DNA of 64,000 nt from Tistlia consotensis USBA 355 (GTDB taxonomy: Bacteria > Pseudomonadota > Alphaproteobacteria > Kiloniellales > DSM-21159). Position numbers and translations under genes: made by a program. Of the stretch, positions 44,936 to 52,526 are shown piece after piece. Position 1 is the first letter of the stretch; each line of letters begins with the position of its first letter. Location: assembly GCF_900177295.1 (NCBI RefSeq), contig NZ_FWZX01000017.1, positions 62,001-126,000 on the forward strand, written 5' to 3'. The notes under the pieces were generated by a model, which saw only the letters and a program-made list of their open reading frames with translations, searched no databases and had not been told where the DNA came from.

Positions 44936-45468
44936 CGGCCGCCGGGAGCGCCGCGGCCGCGGACCTGCCGGAGCCGATCTTCCCGCCGGCGCTGACCGAC
45001 CTGGCCGGCCGCGTGCTGGCCGTGGCCGGTGCCGCCGGCCTGCGCCTCGCCAGCGCGGAGACGGTGACCGCCGGGCTGGTCAGCGCCTGCCTGACCTCGG
45101 TGTCCGGCGCCTCCAGCATCTTCGAGCGCGGCTTCGTGCTCTACCACGGCTCGGCCAAGGCCAGCGGCCTTGGCGTCTCGGCAGCGATCTCCGAGGCCCA
45201 CGGCGCGGTCAGCGCGGAGGTGACACGGGCTTTGGCCGAGGGGGCCCTGTCGCACTCGACGGCCGGTGCCGTCGTCGCCGTCACCGGCTATGCCGGGCCC
45301 GGCGGCGGCAACGAGCGGGATCCCGTCGGCACGATTTACCTGGCCGCGGTCCGGCGCGGCCGCCCGCCGCTGGAGCGGCGCTGTGTCTTCGCCGGCTCGC
45401 GCGACGCCGTGCGCCTGCAGGCGGTGCAGGCGGCGATGGCGCTGCTGCTGGAGCGGCTGGAAAGCTAG
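44932..45468 (+). CDS. CinA C-terminal domain protein (PncC-like amidase)
   Basis: Protein of 178 residues with the CinA_C/PncC fold, which in known cases deamidates nicotinamide mononucleotide. Motifs are LASAETVTAGLVSACL with the catalytic Ser, GFVLYHGSAKASGLGV with the Lys, GAVSAEVTRALAEGAL and VTGYAGPGGG. The usual TGG after SAE is TAG and YSN is YHG, modest changes. Translational coupling to the NadC-like gene suggests both act on related nucleotide-like or pyridine compounds. Confidence 0.82.
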   Translation: MTAAGSAAAADLPEPIFPPALTDLAGRVLAVAGAAGLRLASAETVTAGLVSACLTSVSGASSIFERGFVLYHGSAKASGLGVSAAISEAHGAVSAEVTRALAEGALSHSTAGAVVAVTGYAGPGGGNERDPVGTIYLAAVRRGRPPLERRCVFAGSRDAVRLQAVQAAMALLLERLES

Positions 45469-45529
45469 GGGCGCCTTCCGGCATTCTTGCCCGCACGGGG
45501 CGGGGTCGGGGGCGGGAGGGCATCTCACG

Positions 45530-46741
45530 ATGGCGAGCGGAGTGGGCCAGCCGGCCTATCGCTGGGTGGTCGTCGCAGCGGTCGCGGTGATCTTCGCCCT
45601 GGCGCTCGGCCAGCTGGTCAACGGCCTGTCGGTCTTCTTCCTGCCGCTCGAGCGGGAGTTCGGCTGGCAGCGCGGCGACATCGCGCTGATCAACACGGCC
45701 GGCGTGGTCGGCGTCGCCCTGGGCGGCATCGTCATGGGCCGTCTCGCCGAGCGGCTCGGCACGCGGCCGGTCGCGCTCTTCGGCGCCGCGGTGCTGGGCC
45801 TCTGCGTGCTCGGGGCCTCGCTCGCCGATTCGCTCTGGCAGTTCTACCTGCTGTTCTTCGCCGCCGGCGCGCTGGGCGGCGCGGCCTTCTTCGCGCCGCT
45901 GATCGCGCTGGTCAGCAACTGGTTCGCGGTCGGCGCCGGCCTGGCGATCGGCATCGCCTCGGCCGGCCAGGCCATGGGGCAGGGCGGCGTGCCCTTCGTC
46001 GCGGCGCTGCTGATCGAGCAGCTCGGCTGGCGCGGCGCCTTCGTCGCGCTCGGCGCCGCCTCGCTGGCGGTCCTGTTGCCGCTCGCCCTGCTCATGCGCG
46101 ATCCGCCGCGCCCTGCGGCCGGCGCCCGGGCCGGCGAGGTCGACGAGTCGCCCACGGCCCTGCCGCACCGGGCCGTGGTCGTGACGCTCAGCATCGCGGT
46201 CGTCGGCTGCTGCACGCTGATGTCGGTGCCGCTGATGCACCTCGTGCCGCTGATGCAGGGCTGCGGCATCCCGGGGCCGGAAGCCGGCGGGGTCATGGTC
46301 GCGATGCTGGCGGCGGGCATCGCGGGGCGGATCTGCTTCGGGCGGCTCGCCGACATGATCGGCGCGATCCCGGCCTACATGACCGCCTCGCTCTGGCAGA
46401 CCCTGATGGTCTTCGGCTTTACGCGGATCGACAGCCTGGAGGGCTTCTATCTCTACGCGCCGCTCTACGGCTTTGGCTATGCCGGCGTGATGACCGGCCT
46501 GCTGACCACGACCCGGGCACTGACCCGGCCGTCGCGGCGCGCCGGCGCGATGGGCATCGTCGGCGCCTTCGCCTGGCTCGGCCACGGCCTGGGCGGCTGG
46601 CAGGGCGGCCTGCTCTTCGACCTGACCGGCACCTATGCGGCGAGCTTCGCCGTCGCCACGGCCGCCGGCGTCTTCAACCTCGCGGTCATGACCGGCCTCG
46701 CGCTCGCCGTCCGCCGCGGCCGGATCGCCCAGCCGGCCTGA
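45530..46741 (+). CDS. MFS transporter
   Basis: Membrane protein of 403 residues with 12 predicted helices in two halves. The loop between helices 2 and 3 reads MGRLAERLGTRPV, the MFS motif GxLaDrxGxrxv. It resembles the oxalate/formate-antiporter-like or monocarboxylate group (UhpC/OFA type). The start ATG at 45530 follows a GGGAGGG site. It probably moves a substrate or product of the island's pathway. Confidence 0.88.
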   Translation: MASGVGQPAYRWVVVAAVAVIFALALGQLVNGLSVFFLPLEREFGWQRGDIALINTAGVVGVALGGIVMGRLAERLGTRPVALFGAAVLGLCVLGASLADSLWQFYLLFFAAGALGGAAFFAPLIALVSNWFAVGAGLAIGIASAGQAMGQGGVPFVAALLIEQLGWRGAFVALGAASLAVLLPLALLMRDPPRPAAGARAGEVDESPTALPHRAVVVTLSIAVVGCCTLMSVPLMHLVPLMQGCGIPGPEAGGVMVAMLAAGIAGRICFGRLADMIGAIPAYMTASLWQTLMVFGFTRIDSLEGFYLYAPLYGFGYAGVMTGLLTTTRALTRPSRRAGAMGIVGAFAWLGHGLGGWQGGLLFDLTGTYAASFAVATAAGVFNLAVMTGLALAVRRGRIAQPA

Positions 46742-46751
46742 GACGTCCAGG

Positions 46752-47390
46752 CTAGAAGGCGTCCGGCTGGTACTTCGGCTGGGTCGTCTCGAAGGCTTCG
46801 AGCTCCAGGCAGCGCCCGAAGATCGCCAGGGTCGCGGGATAGGCCTCGAGCGGGCAGTCGAAGCGCTTCGCGTTGAAGATCTGCGGCACCAGGCAGATGT
46901 CGGCGAGGCCCGGCCGGTCGCCGAAGCAGAAGCGTCCGGCGCAGCCCTCGTGGGCCAGCGTCGCCTCGAACTTCTGCAGGCCCTCGGCCATCCAGTGCCG
47001 GTACCAGGCGTCGCGGTCCGCATCGCTGAAATTCCAGGTCGCCTGGAGGTACTTCAGCACCCGGACGTTGTTCAGCGGATGGATCTCGCAGGCGACGACC
47101 TGGGCGAGCGAGCGCACGACCGCCCGGCCGGCCGCGTCGTCCGGCAGGAAGGGCGGCTCGGGATAGCGCTCGTCGAGATACTCCAGGATCGCCAGCGACT
47201 GGGCGTAGGCGCGCCCCTCGTCGACCAGGGTCGGCAGCAGCCCCTGCGGGTTGACCGCCAGGTACTCGGGGCTGCGGTGCTCCATCCTCGGCAGGCTGAC
47301 GGCGTGCGCCTCGTACTCGATGCCCTTCAGCGCCAGCGCGATGCGCAGGCGGTAGGAGGTCGAGGAGCGGAAGAAGCCGTAGAGCTCCAT
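46752..47390 (-). CDS. maiA: Maleylacetoacetate/maleylpyruvate isomerase (zeta-class GST)
   Basis: Zeta-class glutathione transferase of 212 residues. The active-site motif is SSTSYRLRIAL (canonical SSCxxRVRIAL, with Thr for Cys), followed by NPQGLLPTLVD and, in the helical domain, VACEIHPLNNVRVLKYL. The family isomerises cis double bonds of maleylacetoacetate or maleylpyruvate in aromatic ring cleavage pathways (tyrosine, gentisate). No ring-cleavage dioxygenase or fumarylacetoacetase is in the window, so which ring product it acts on is open. It is 16 bases downstream of the ABM-fold gene on the same strand. Confidence 0.85.
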   Translation of the reverse strand: MELYGFFRSSTSYRLRIALALKGIEYEAHAVSLPRMEHRSPEYLAVNPQGLLPTLVDEGRAYAQSLAILEYLDERYPEPPFLPDDAAGRAVVRSLAQVVACEIHPLNNVRVLKYLQATWNFSDADRDAWYRHWMAEGLQKFEATLAHEGCAGRFCFGDRPGLADICLVPQIFNAKRFDCPLEAYPATLAIFGRCLELEAFETTQPKYQPDAF

Positions 47391-47406
47391 CGGCCGGGCC
47401 CTCCGC

Positions 47407-47769
47407 TCAGGCCTTGTCGAGCAGGTGCTGCGGCGTGCTGGAGACGACCTGGACGTATTTCGGCACGAACTTGCCGCCCTCGATGTACTTGATGAAGGCC
47501 GGCTTGATCTCCTCGGCCAGGATCTTGCGGATCCGGGCGTGCTCCTCGATGTCGGCCCACTCGGCGATCAGGAAGAAGCGGCCGGGATCCTCGGTGTCGC
47601 GGCACAGCACGCCGTCCTTCACCTGGGCCGGCGACTTGTGCATCGGGTTGCCGTCGGAATAGTCGAACTCCTCGAAGAGGCGGATGAACTCCTCCTCGTG
47701 GCCGGGCAGCACCCGGAAATCGTAGATGTGCAGGTAGTTGCCGCTCTTCGCGAGGGGAACCATTGCCAT
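47407..47769 (-). CDS. Antibiotic-biosynthesis-monooxygenase (ABM)-fold protein
   Basis: Protein of 120 residues with the dimeric alpha/beta-barrel (ABM) pattern: HIYDFRVLPGHEEEFIRLF, then FFLIAEWADIEEHARIRK. Such domains act as cofactor-free monooxygenases, heme degraders or small accessory enzymes. Start at 47769, with GGGAGA upstream. Cotranscribed with the maiA-like gene, and divergent from the Rieske operon, with two copies of the island's motif between them. Confidence 0.7.
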   Translation of the reverse strand: MAMVPLAKSGNYLHIYDFRVLPGHEEEFIRLFEEFDYSDGNPMHKSPAQVKDGVLCRDTEDPGRFFLIAEWADIEEHARIRKILAEEIKPAFIKYIEGGKFVPKYVQVVSSTPQHLLDKA

Positions 47770-47847
47770 GCCCGCTCTCCCTGTCAGCAGGTTCTTCCGG
47801 CCGAGGGACGGGGCGCTGCGGCCCGGCGCGGCTCGGCGATAAATGAG

Positions 47848-47861
47848 GCTATACTGATTAA
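47848..47861. promoter_or_regulatory. MarR-type motif, site B
   Basis: TATACTGATTAA on the plus strand, i.e. TTAATCAGTATA in reverse, shares the TCAGTATA core. It lies 80 bases upstream of the ABM-fold gene start and 190 before the Rieske start. Confidence 0.5.
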
Positions 47862-47988
47862 TAACGGCTCGCAACGGCAGAAAGCGGCATGCCGCCCCCG
47901 CCCGCGGGAGGGCAGCGGCTCGCTGCCGCCCGGTCCCTTGACGGCTGATCTGCGGGCGCCGGTCCGCCGCCGTGCCCGGGGCTCTCGG

Positions 47989-48020
47989 TTGCCAGTCCGA
48001 AAAAATGATGCATACTGAGT
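47989..48020 (+). promoter_or_regulatory. Promoter and MarR-type motif of the Rieske operon (site C)
   Basis: TTGCCA (47989-47994) and CATACT (48011-48016) are 16 bases apart. The -10 is part of CATACTGAGT, the reverse of ACTCAGTATG. Transcription would begin near 48022, about 30 bases before the start codon. Confidence 0.55.
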
Positions 48021-48051
48021 AAAAATCACGAACCGCTTCCCGGGGACCTGC

Positions 48052-50976
48052 ATGGAGTGGATCGACGTTGCCGCCTTCGACACGCTGCCCGACGGCGGCG
48101 TGCGCGGTTTCGAGGTCGCCGGCAGGCCGGTCGCGCTGGTCCGCCAGGGGGCCGTGGTCCATGCGCTCCACGACATCTGCAGCCACCAGTTCGCCTTCCT
48201 GTCCGACGGCGTCGTCGAGGACGGCTGCCTGGAATGCCCGCTGCACCAGGGCCGCTTCTGCCTGAAGACCGGCAAGGCGATGGGCGGTCCGGTCGACGCG
48301 CCGGTCGCGACCTACGCGGCGAAGGTCGAGGGCGGGCGCGTGCTGGTCTGCCTAGACCGGCCGGCCGAGGCGGAGCCCGACCCCGGGGCGGAGCCCGCGC
48401 CGGCGCGGCGCGCCGCCGACGAGACCTTCGTCGTCGTCGGCGGCGGCCAGGCCGCGGGCGAGGCGATCCGCACCCTGCGGCAGCGCGGCTTCGCCGGCCG
48501 CCTGGTGCTGGTCGCCGAGGAGCCGCAGCTGCCCTACGAGCGGCCGCCCCTGTCCAAGGAGATCCTGACGGGCACCGCCGATGCGGCGCTCTGCCGGCTG
48601 ATCGACGAGGCGGCGGCACGCGGCCTCGATCTCGACGCGCGGCTCGGCCGGCGCGCGGTCCGCCTGGACGCCGCGGCCCGCCGCCTCGCGCTCGACGACG
48701 GCGCCACGCTCGCCTACGACCGGCTGCTGCTGGCGACCGGATCGCGGCTGCGCCGCCTGGACCTGCCGGGCAGCGACCTGCCGGGCATCCACTACCTGCG
48801 CACCCTCGACGAGGCGCTGGCCCTGCGCCGCGCCTTCGGAAGTGCGAAGCGGCTGGCCGTGGTCGGCGGCGGCTTCATCGGCCTGGAGGTCGCCTCGGCC
48901 GCCCGCGCCGCCGGCCTCGAGGTCGTGGTGCTGGAGCGCGAGGCGGCGCTGATGAGCCGGCTGCTGCCGGCCCCGGCGGCGGCCCTGCTGGAGGCGCGGC
49001 TGCGCGCGGCCGGCGTGACGCTGGAGCTCGGCGCCGCGGTCTCCGGCTTCGCCGGCGAGGGCGTGGTGAGCGGCGTCGTGCTGGCCGACGGCCGGACGCT
49101 CGAGGCCGACCTCGTGGTGGTCGGCGTCGGCGTGCTGCCGAACCTGGAGCTGGCGCGGGACGCCGGCCTGGAGGTCGCCGACGGCATCCTGGTCGACGCC
49201 GCCGGCCGGACCAGCGACCCGGCGATCTTCGCGGCCGGCGACTGCGCGGTCTTCCCGAGCCCGCTGCGCGGCCGCCTGCGCCGCCTCGAATCCTGGCAGC
49301 ATGCTCGCGAGCAGGCGCGCGCCGCCGCCGCGGCGATGCTCGGCGAGCCGGCCGGCTATGCTAGCCTGCCGTGGTTCTGGTCGGACCTCTTCGGCGGCAG
49401 CCTGCAGCTGCTCGGCCTGCCGCTGGCCGGCGACGAGACGGTGCTGCGCGAGGCGCCGGACGGCGGCGCGCTGGTCTTCGCCCTCGAGGAGGGGCGGCTG
49501 GTCGGCGCCATCGCCTTCGACGCCGGCGCCCGGCTGCGCCGCCTCGCCGGCGCGATCGAGCGGGCCGCGCGGGTCGACGCCGAGGCCCTGGCCGATCCGA
49601 CCCGGCCGCTCGACGAGCTGATCGCCAGCCTCGCTGCCGGCGGTTCGCTGATCGCCTCGCCGAAGCGGGGCGGCCCGAAGGACAGTGAGCAGGGACAGCA
49701 TGCCATGATCGACCGGACCCCGACCGCCTCGCCGCTGCGCAACGACCCCGACGGCTTCGAGTGGCCGGCCGAGGGGCTGAGCCGCATCCCCGACTGGGTC
49801 TACACCGACGAGACGATCTACCGCCGCGAGGTCGAGCGGATCTTCCACGGCCGGACCTGGAACTACGTCGCCCTGGAGGCCGAGCTGCCCGAGCCCGGCC
49901 ACTTCGTGCGCTCCAACGTCGGCCCGACGCCGGTCGTGGTGACCCGCGCCGAGGACGGCGCGATCCACGTCTTCGAGAACCGCTGCGCGCACCGCGCCGC
50001 CGAGTTCTGCCGCAGCCTGCGCGGCAAGGCGAAGGAGTTCGTCTGCCCCTACCACCAGTGGTCCTACGACCTGACCGGCAAGCTGGTCGGCGTGCCCTTC
50101 CGGCGCGGCGTCAACAAGCAGGGCGGCATGCCGGCCGACTTCGATCCGAAGCAGCACAGCCTGCGGCGCCTGGCGGTGACCACGCGGCGCGGCGTCGTCT
50201 TCGCCTCCTATTGCGACGACATGGAGCCGCTCGAGGACTACCTCGGCCCCGAGATCCTGCGCGAGTTCGACGCCACCTTCGACGGCCGCGGGCTCAGGAT
50301 CCTCGGCTACTACCGCAACACCCTGCCGGGGAACTGGAAGCTCTATCACGAGAACCTCAAGGACCCCTACCACGCGACCCTGCTGCACACCTTCCTGGTG
50401 ACCTTCGGGCTGCTGGTCGCGGGCAACAAGTCGGCGATGCTCTGCGACGCGACCGGCCGGCACGGCGTCATGGCCTCGGCCAAGTCCGAGGGCAAGGCGG
50501 TCTCGGCCGAGAACCGGCAGGAGATGCGCGCCTACCGCGAGGGCATGGAGCTCAAGGAGCCCCGCTTCATGAACTTCGTCCAGGAGTTCGATTCGCCCTG
50601 GTCGGTGACCATGACGACGATCTGGCCGAACCTGGTCGTGCAGCGCGAGATGAACACCCTCGGCGTGCGCCAGATCGTGCCGGAGGGGCCGAACCAGTTC
50701 ACCATGGTCTGGACCATGTTCGGCTTCGAGGGCGACGACGAGGAGATGACCCGGCACCGCCTGCGCCAGGGCAACCTGATGGGGCCGGCCGGCTTCCTCG
50801 GCCTGGAGGACAACGAGGCCATGAAGTTCGTCCAGGACGGCATGCTGTCGGGGGCCGCGGGCGAGCACCTGGTGGCGCTCGATCCCGCGACGCCGGTCGG
50901 CACCTCGGAGACGCTGATCTCGGAATCGGCGATCCGGGCGATGTACCAGCACTGGCGCGGCGTGATCGGCGTCTGA
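48052..50976 (+). CDS. Rieske ferredoxin - FAD reductase - Rieske oxygenase alpha in one frame
   Basis: One uninterrupted frame of 974 codons. Residues 1-103: Rieske ferredoxin (ICSHQF, ECPLHQG). About 125-525: FAD/NAD ferredoxin reductase of BphA4 type (VVVGGGQAAGEA, VVGGGFIGLEVA, FAAGDCA). From Met552: ring-hydroxylating oxygenase alpha subunit with its own Rieske cluster (NRCAHRA, CPYHQW) and the iron site DPYHATLLH. The beta subunit gene follows. Ferredoxin-reductase fusions are known; joining the oxygenase too is unusual. ATG 49705 (Met552) has AGGGA nine bases upstream, so the alpha subunit may also be made separately, and a lost stop codon or sequencing error cannot be excluded. Site C lies upstream. 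Confidence 0.85.
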   Translation: MEWIDVAAFDTLPDGGVRGFEVAGRPVALVRQGAVVHALHDICSHQFAFLSDGVVEDGCLECPLHQGRFCLKTGKAMGGPVDAPVATYAAKVEGGRVLVCLDRPAEAEPDPGAEPAPARRAADETFVVVGGGQAAGEAIRTLRQRGFAGRLVLVAEEPQLPYERPPLSKEILTGTADAALCRLIDEAAARGLDLDARLGRRAVRLDAAARRLALDDGATLAYDRLLLATGSRLRRLDLPGSDLPGIHYLRTLDEALALRRAFGSAKRLAVVGGGFIGLEVASAARAAGLEVVVLEREAALMSRLLPAPAAALLEARLRAAGVTLELGAAVSGFAGEGVVSGVVLADGRTLEADLVVVGVGVLPNLELARDAGLEVADGILVDAAGRTSDPAIFAAGDCAVFPSPLRGRLRRLESWQHAREQARAAAAAMLGEPAGYASLPWFWSDLFGGSLQLLGLPLAGDETVLREAPDGGALVFALEEGRLVGAIAFDAGARLRRLAGAIERAARVDAEALADPTRPLDELIASLAAGGSLIASPKRGGPKDSEQGQHAMIDRTPTASPLRNDPDGFEWPAEGLSRIPDWVYTDETIYRREVERIFHGRTWNYVALEAELPEPGHFVRSNVGPTPVVVTRAEDGAIHVFENRCAHRAAEFCRSLRGKAKEFVCPYHQWSYDLTGKLVGVPFRRGVNKQGGMPADFDPKQHSLRRLAVTTRRGVVFASYCDDMEPLEDYLGPEILREFDATFDGRGLRILGYYRNTLPGNWKLYHENLKDPYHATLLHTFLVTFGLLVAGNKSAMLCDATGRHGVMASAKSEGKAVSAENRQEMRAYREGMELKEPRFMNFVQEFDSPWSVTMTTIWPNLVVQREMNTLGVRQIVPEGPNQFTMVWTMFGFEGDDEEMTRHRLRQGNLMGPAGFLGLEDNEAMKFVQDGMLSGAAGEHLVALDPATPVGTSETLISESAIRAMYQHWRGVIGV

Positions 50977-50994
50977 GCGAGGGGGGAGCGAGCG

Positions 50995-51543
50995 ATGAGC
51001 AGTCTAGCCGCCGGGCCGACGGCCGCGGCCCACAGCGGGACGGCCTCACCGGACGACTGGAGCGAGAGGCTGCGCCTCCGGCTCGAGATCGAGGAGTTCA
51101 ACGTCGCCTACTGCCGGGCGCTCGACGAGGGCCGGCTGATGGACTGGGTCGAGTTCTTCGCCGAGGACGCGCTCTATGTCGTCACGGCGCGCGAGAACCA
51201 CGACGCCGGCCTGCCGGTCGGCCTCGTCTACTGCGAGGGCAAGGGCATGGCCCACGACCGCGCCTTCGCGATCCTGGAGACGGCGATGTACGCGCCACGC
51301 TACCTGCGCCACTACGTCTCCAACCTGCACCTGGCGGGCGTCGCGGCGGACGGGACGATCGAGGCCGAGAGCAGCTACCTGCTGCTGCAGACCCTGATGG
51401 ACCGCCCCGAGCCGACCCTGCAGCAGGTCGGCCGCTACCTCGACCGCTTCGTGCGCGGCGCCGACGGCCGCCTGCTGCTGGCGAAGCGGATCTGCGTCTA
51501 CGACAACCTGCTGGTCGACAACTCGCTGGTCTATCCGGTGTAG
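50995..51543 (+). CDS. Aromatic-ring-hydroxylating dioxygenase beta subunit
   Basis: Small subunit of 182 residues with the NTF2-like cone fold of Rieske oxygenases: IEEFNVAYCRALDEGRLMDW, FFAEDALYVV, YLRHYVSNLHL and the end ICVYDNLLVDNSLVYPV. It gives structure to the alpha3beta3 oxygenase. It follows the alpha-coding frame by 18 bases with GGGGGGAG as ribosome binding site. Its resemblance to anthranilate/benzoate-type beta subunits suggests an aromatic carboxylate, without proof. Confidence 0.88.
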   Translation: MSSLAAGPTAAAHSGTASPDDWSERLRLRLEIEEFNVAYCRALDEGRLMDWVEFFAEDALYVVTARENHDAGLPVGLVYCEGKGMAHDRAFAILETAMYAPRYLRHYVSNLHLAGVAADGTIEAESSYLLLQTLMDRPEPTLQQVGRYLDRFVRGADGRLLLAKRICVYDNLLVDNSLVYPV

Positions 51544-51561
51544 GGGGCGGGCCGGCGCTCT

Positions 51562-51645
51562 CACGTCCCTCGACAGGCTCGGGACGAAGCGAACGTGAGA
51601 GCCTTCACCGTCCTTCGCTTCGTCCCGAGCCTGTCGAGGGACGTG
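51562..51645. repeat. 32-bp perfect inverted repeat (REP-like), possible terminator
   Basis: The arms 51562-51593 and 51614-51645 are exact complements of 32 bases with a 20-base loop. The core CCTCGACAGGCTCGGGACGA is of a kind I recall as a dispersed intergenic palindrome in many alphaproteobacterial genomes. It lies between the convergent beta subunit and marR genes, where it could stop transcription in both directions. Confidence 0.8.
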
Positions 51646-51670
51646 GCGGCCGGAACGACGAAGCAGCCGG

Positions 51671-52195
51671 TCAGCTCGGCCGGAAGATCGTGCGGCCGAG
51701 GTGGTTGTTGCCGTCGATCAGGCGGATCAGCATGGTCAGGAAGGCGTTGCGCTCCTCCGGCAGCAGCGGCTGCAGCAGGCGGTCCTGGGCGCGCTGCATG
51801 GCGGCGTGCATCTCGCTGGTGATGCGCTCGCCCTCGGGCGTCAGGCGCGCCAGCACCATGCGCCGGTCCTCGCTGCTGCGCTTGCGCTCGACCAGGCCGC
51901 GCTTGCTCAGGCGGTTGAGCACGTCGGCGACGTTGGTGCGGTCGATGCCGAGCTCGCGGCCGAGCGAGTTCTGGTCGATGTCGGCCTGCAGCAGCAGGGT
52001 GGTCAGCACGCCGTATTGCACCGGCGTGATCTCGAAGGCGCCGCACTCCTCGAAGAACAGCGCGTAGTGGATCTGGTGCAGGCGCCGGACCAGATAGCCG
52101 GGCCGCGCCCAGAGCGGCATGCGCGAAACCAGAAGATTGGGCTCCAGGCTCTCGGGGGCTGCGTCGCGCTTCCTGCGCTTGGCCGGCGTCGTCAT
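51671..52195 (-). CDS. MarR-family transcriptional regulator
   Basis: Winged-helix regulator of 174 residues. The HTH reads LGRELGIDRTNVADVLNRLSKRGL, and the wing KRSSEDRRMVLARLTPEG. MarR proteins usually repress catabolic or efflux genes and are released by phenolic or aromatic ligands. The start ATG at 52195 is chosen; an upstream TTG at 52264 lies within promoter DNA. Operator-like motifs D, E and F lie between it and the amidase operon, and further copies precede the TRAP and Rieske operons, so it is the likely regulator of the whole island. Confidence 0.88.
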   Translation of the reverse strand: MTTPAKRRKRDAAPESLEPNLLVSRMPLWARPGYLVRRLHQIHYALFFEECGAFEITPVQYGVLTTLLLQADIDQNSLGRELGIDRTNVADVLNRLSKRGLVERKRSSEDRRMVLARLTPEGERITSEMHAAMQRAQDRLLQPLLPEERNAFLTMLIRLIDGNNHLGRTIFRPS

Positions 52196-52282
52196 TCTGG
52201 TTCTTTCTGGCTGCGAGCGGGCGGAGCGTGCGCCCTGCTTAGGACGTGGCAAATTTACTGTCAATGGCGGTCGACTCTACAG

Positions 52283-52300
52283 TCAGTATATCGCGTGATT
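52283..52300. promoter_or_regulatory. MarR-type motif, site D (marR upstream region)
   Basis: TCAGTATATCGCGTGATT shares TCAGTATA-Y-CGCRT with sites A and F. It is 88 bases from the marR start. A TTGACA in marR orientation (52264-52259) lies just downstream of it. Confidence 0.55.
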
Positions 52301-52416
52301 CGACCGCAGGGATATTTGGCCGCAGGCTCTCGTCTGCTGCGGCGACCGACATCAAGGCATTCAATGGACTGGAAATTCCTGTGCGCTCGCCGCCGGATCG
52401 AGGATGCGAACGAATT

Positions 52417-52428
52417 TCAGTATGCTGC
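52417..52428. promoter_or_regulatory. MarR-type motif, site E
   Basis: TCAGTATGCTGC carries the TCAGTATR core and part of the right side. It lies 42 bases before site F. Confidence 0.4.
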
Positions 52429-52437
52429 CGAGTCACC

Positions 52438-52476
52438 TTGACGCTCGGTCGGGAAAAAACTCAGTATACCGCATAA
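52438..52476 (+). promoter_or_regulatory. Promoter and MarR-type operator of the amidase operon (site F)
   Basis: TTGACG (52438-52443), 18 bases, then CAGTAT inside ACTCAGTATACCGCATAA (52459-52476). Site A before the TRAP operon has the same geometry. The region 52196-52526 holds no gene, only sites D-F. Confidence 0.6.
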
Positions 52477-52526
52477 GTCGGGGTGCCGGCAGGGCACCCC
52501 CCGGGGGCGGACAGGGGGGCGGTTCG

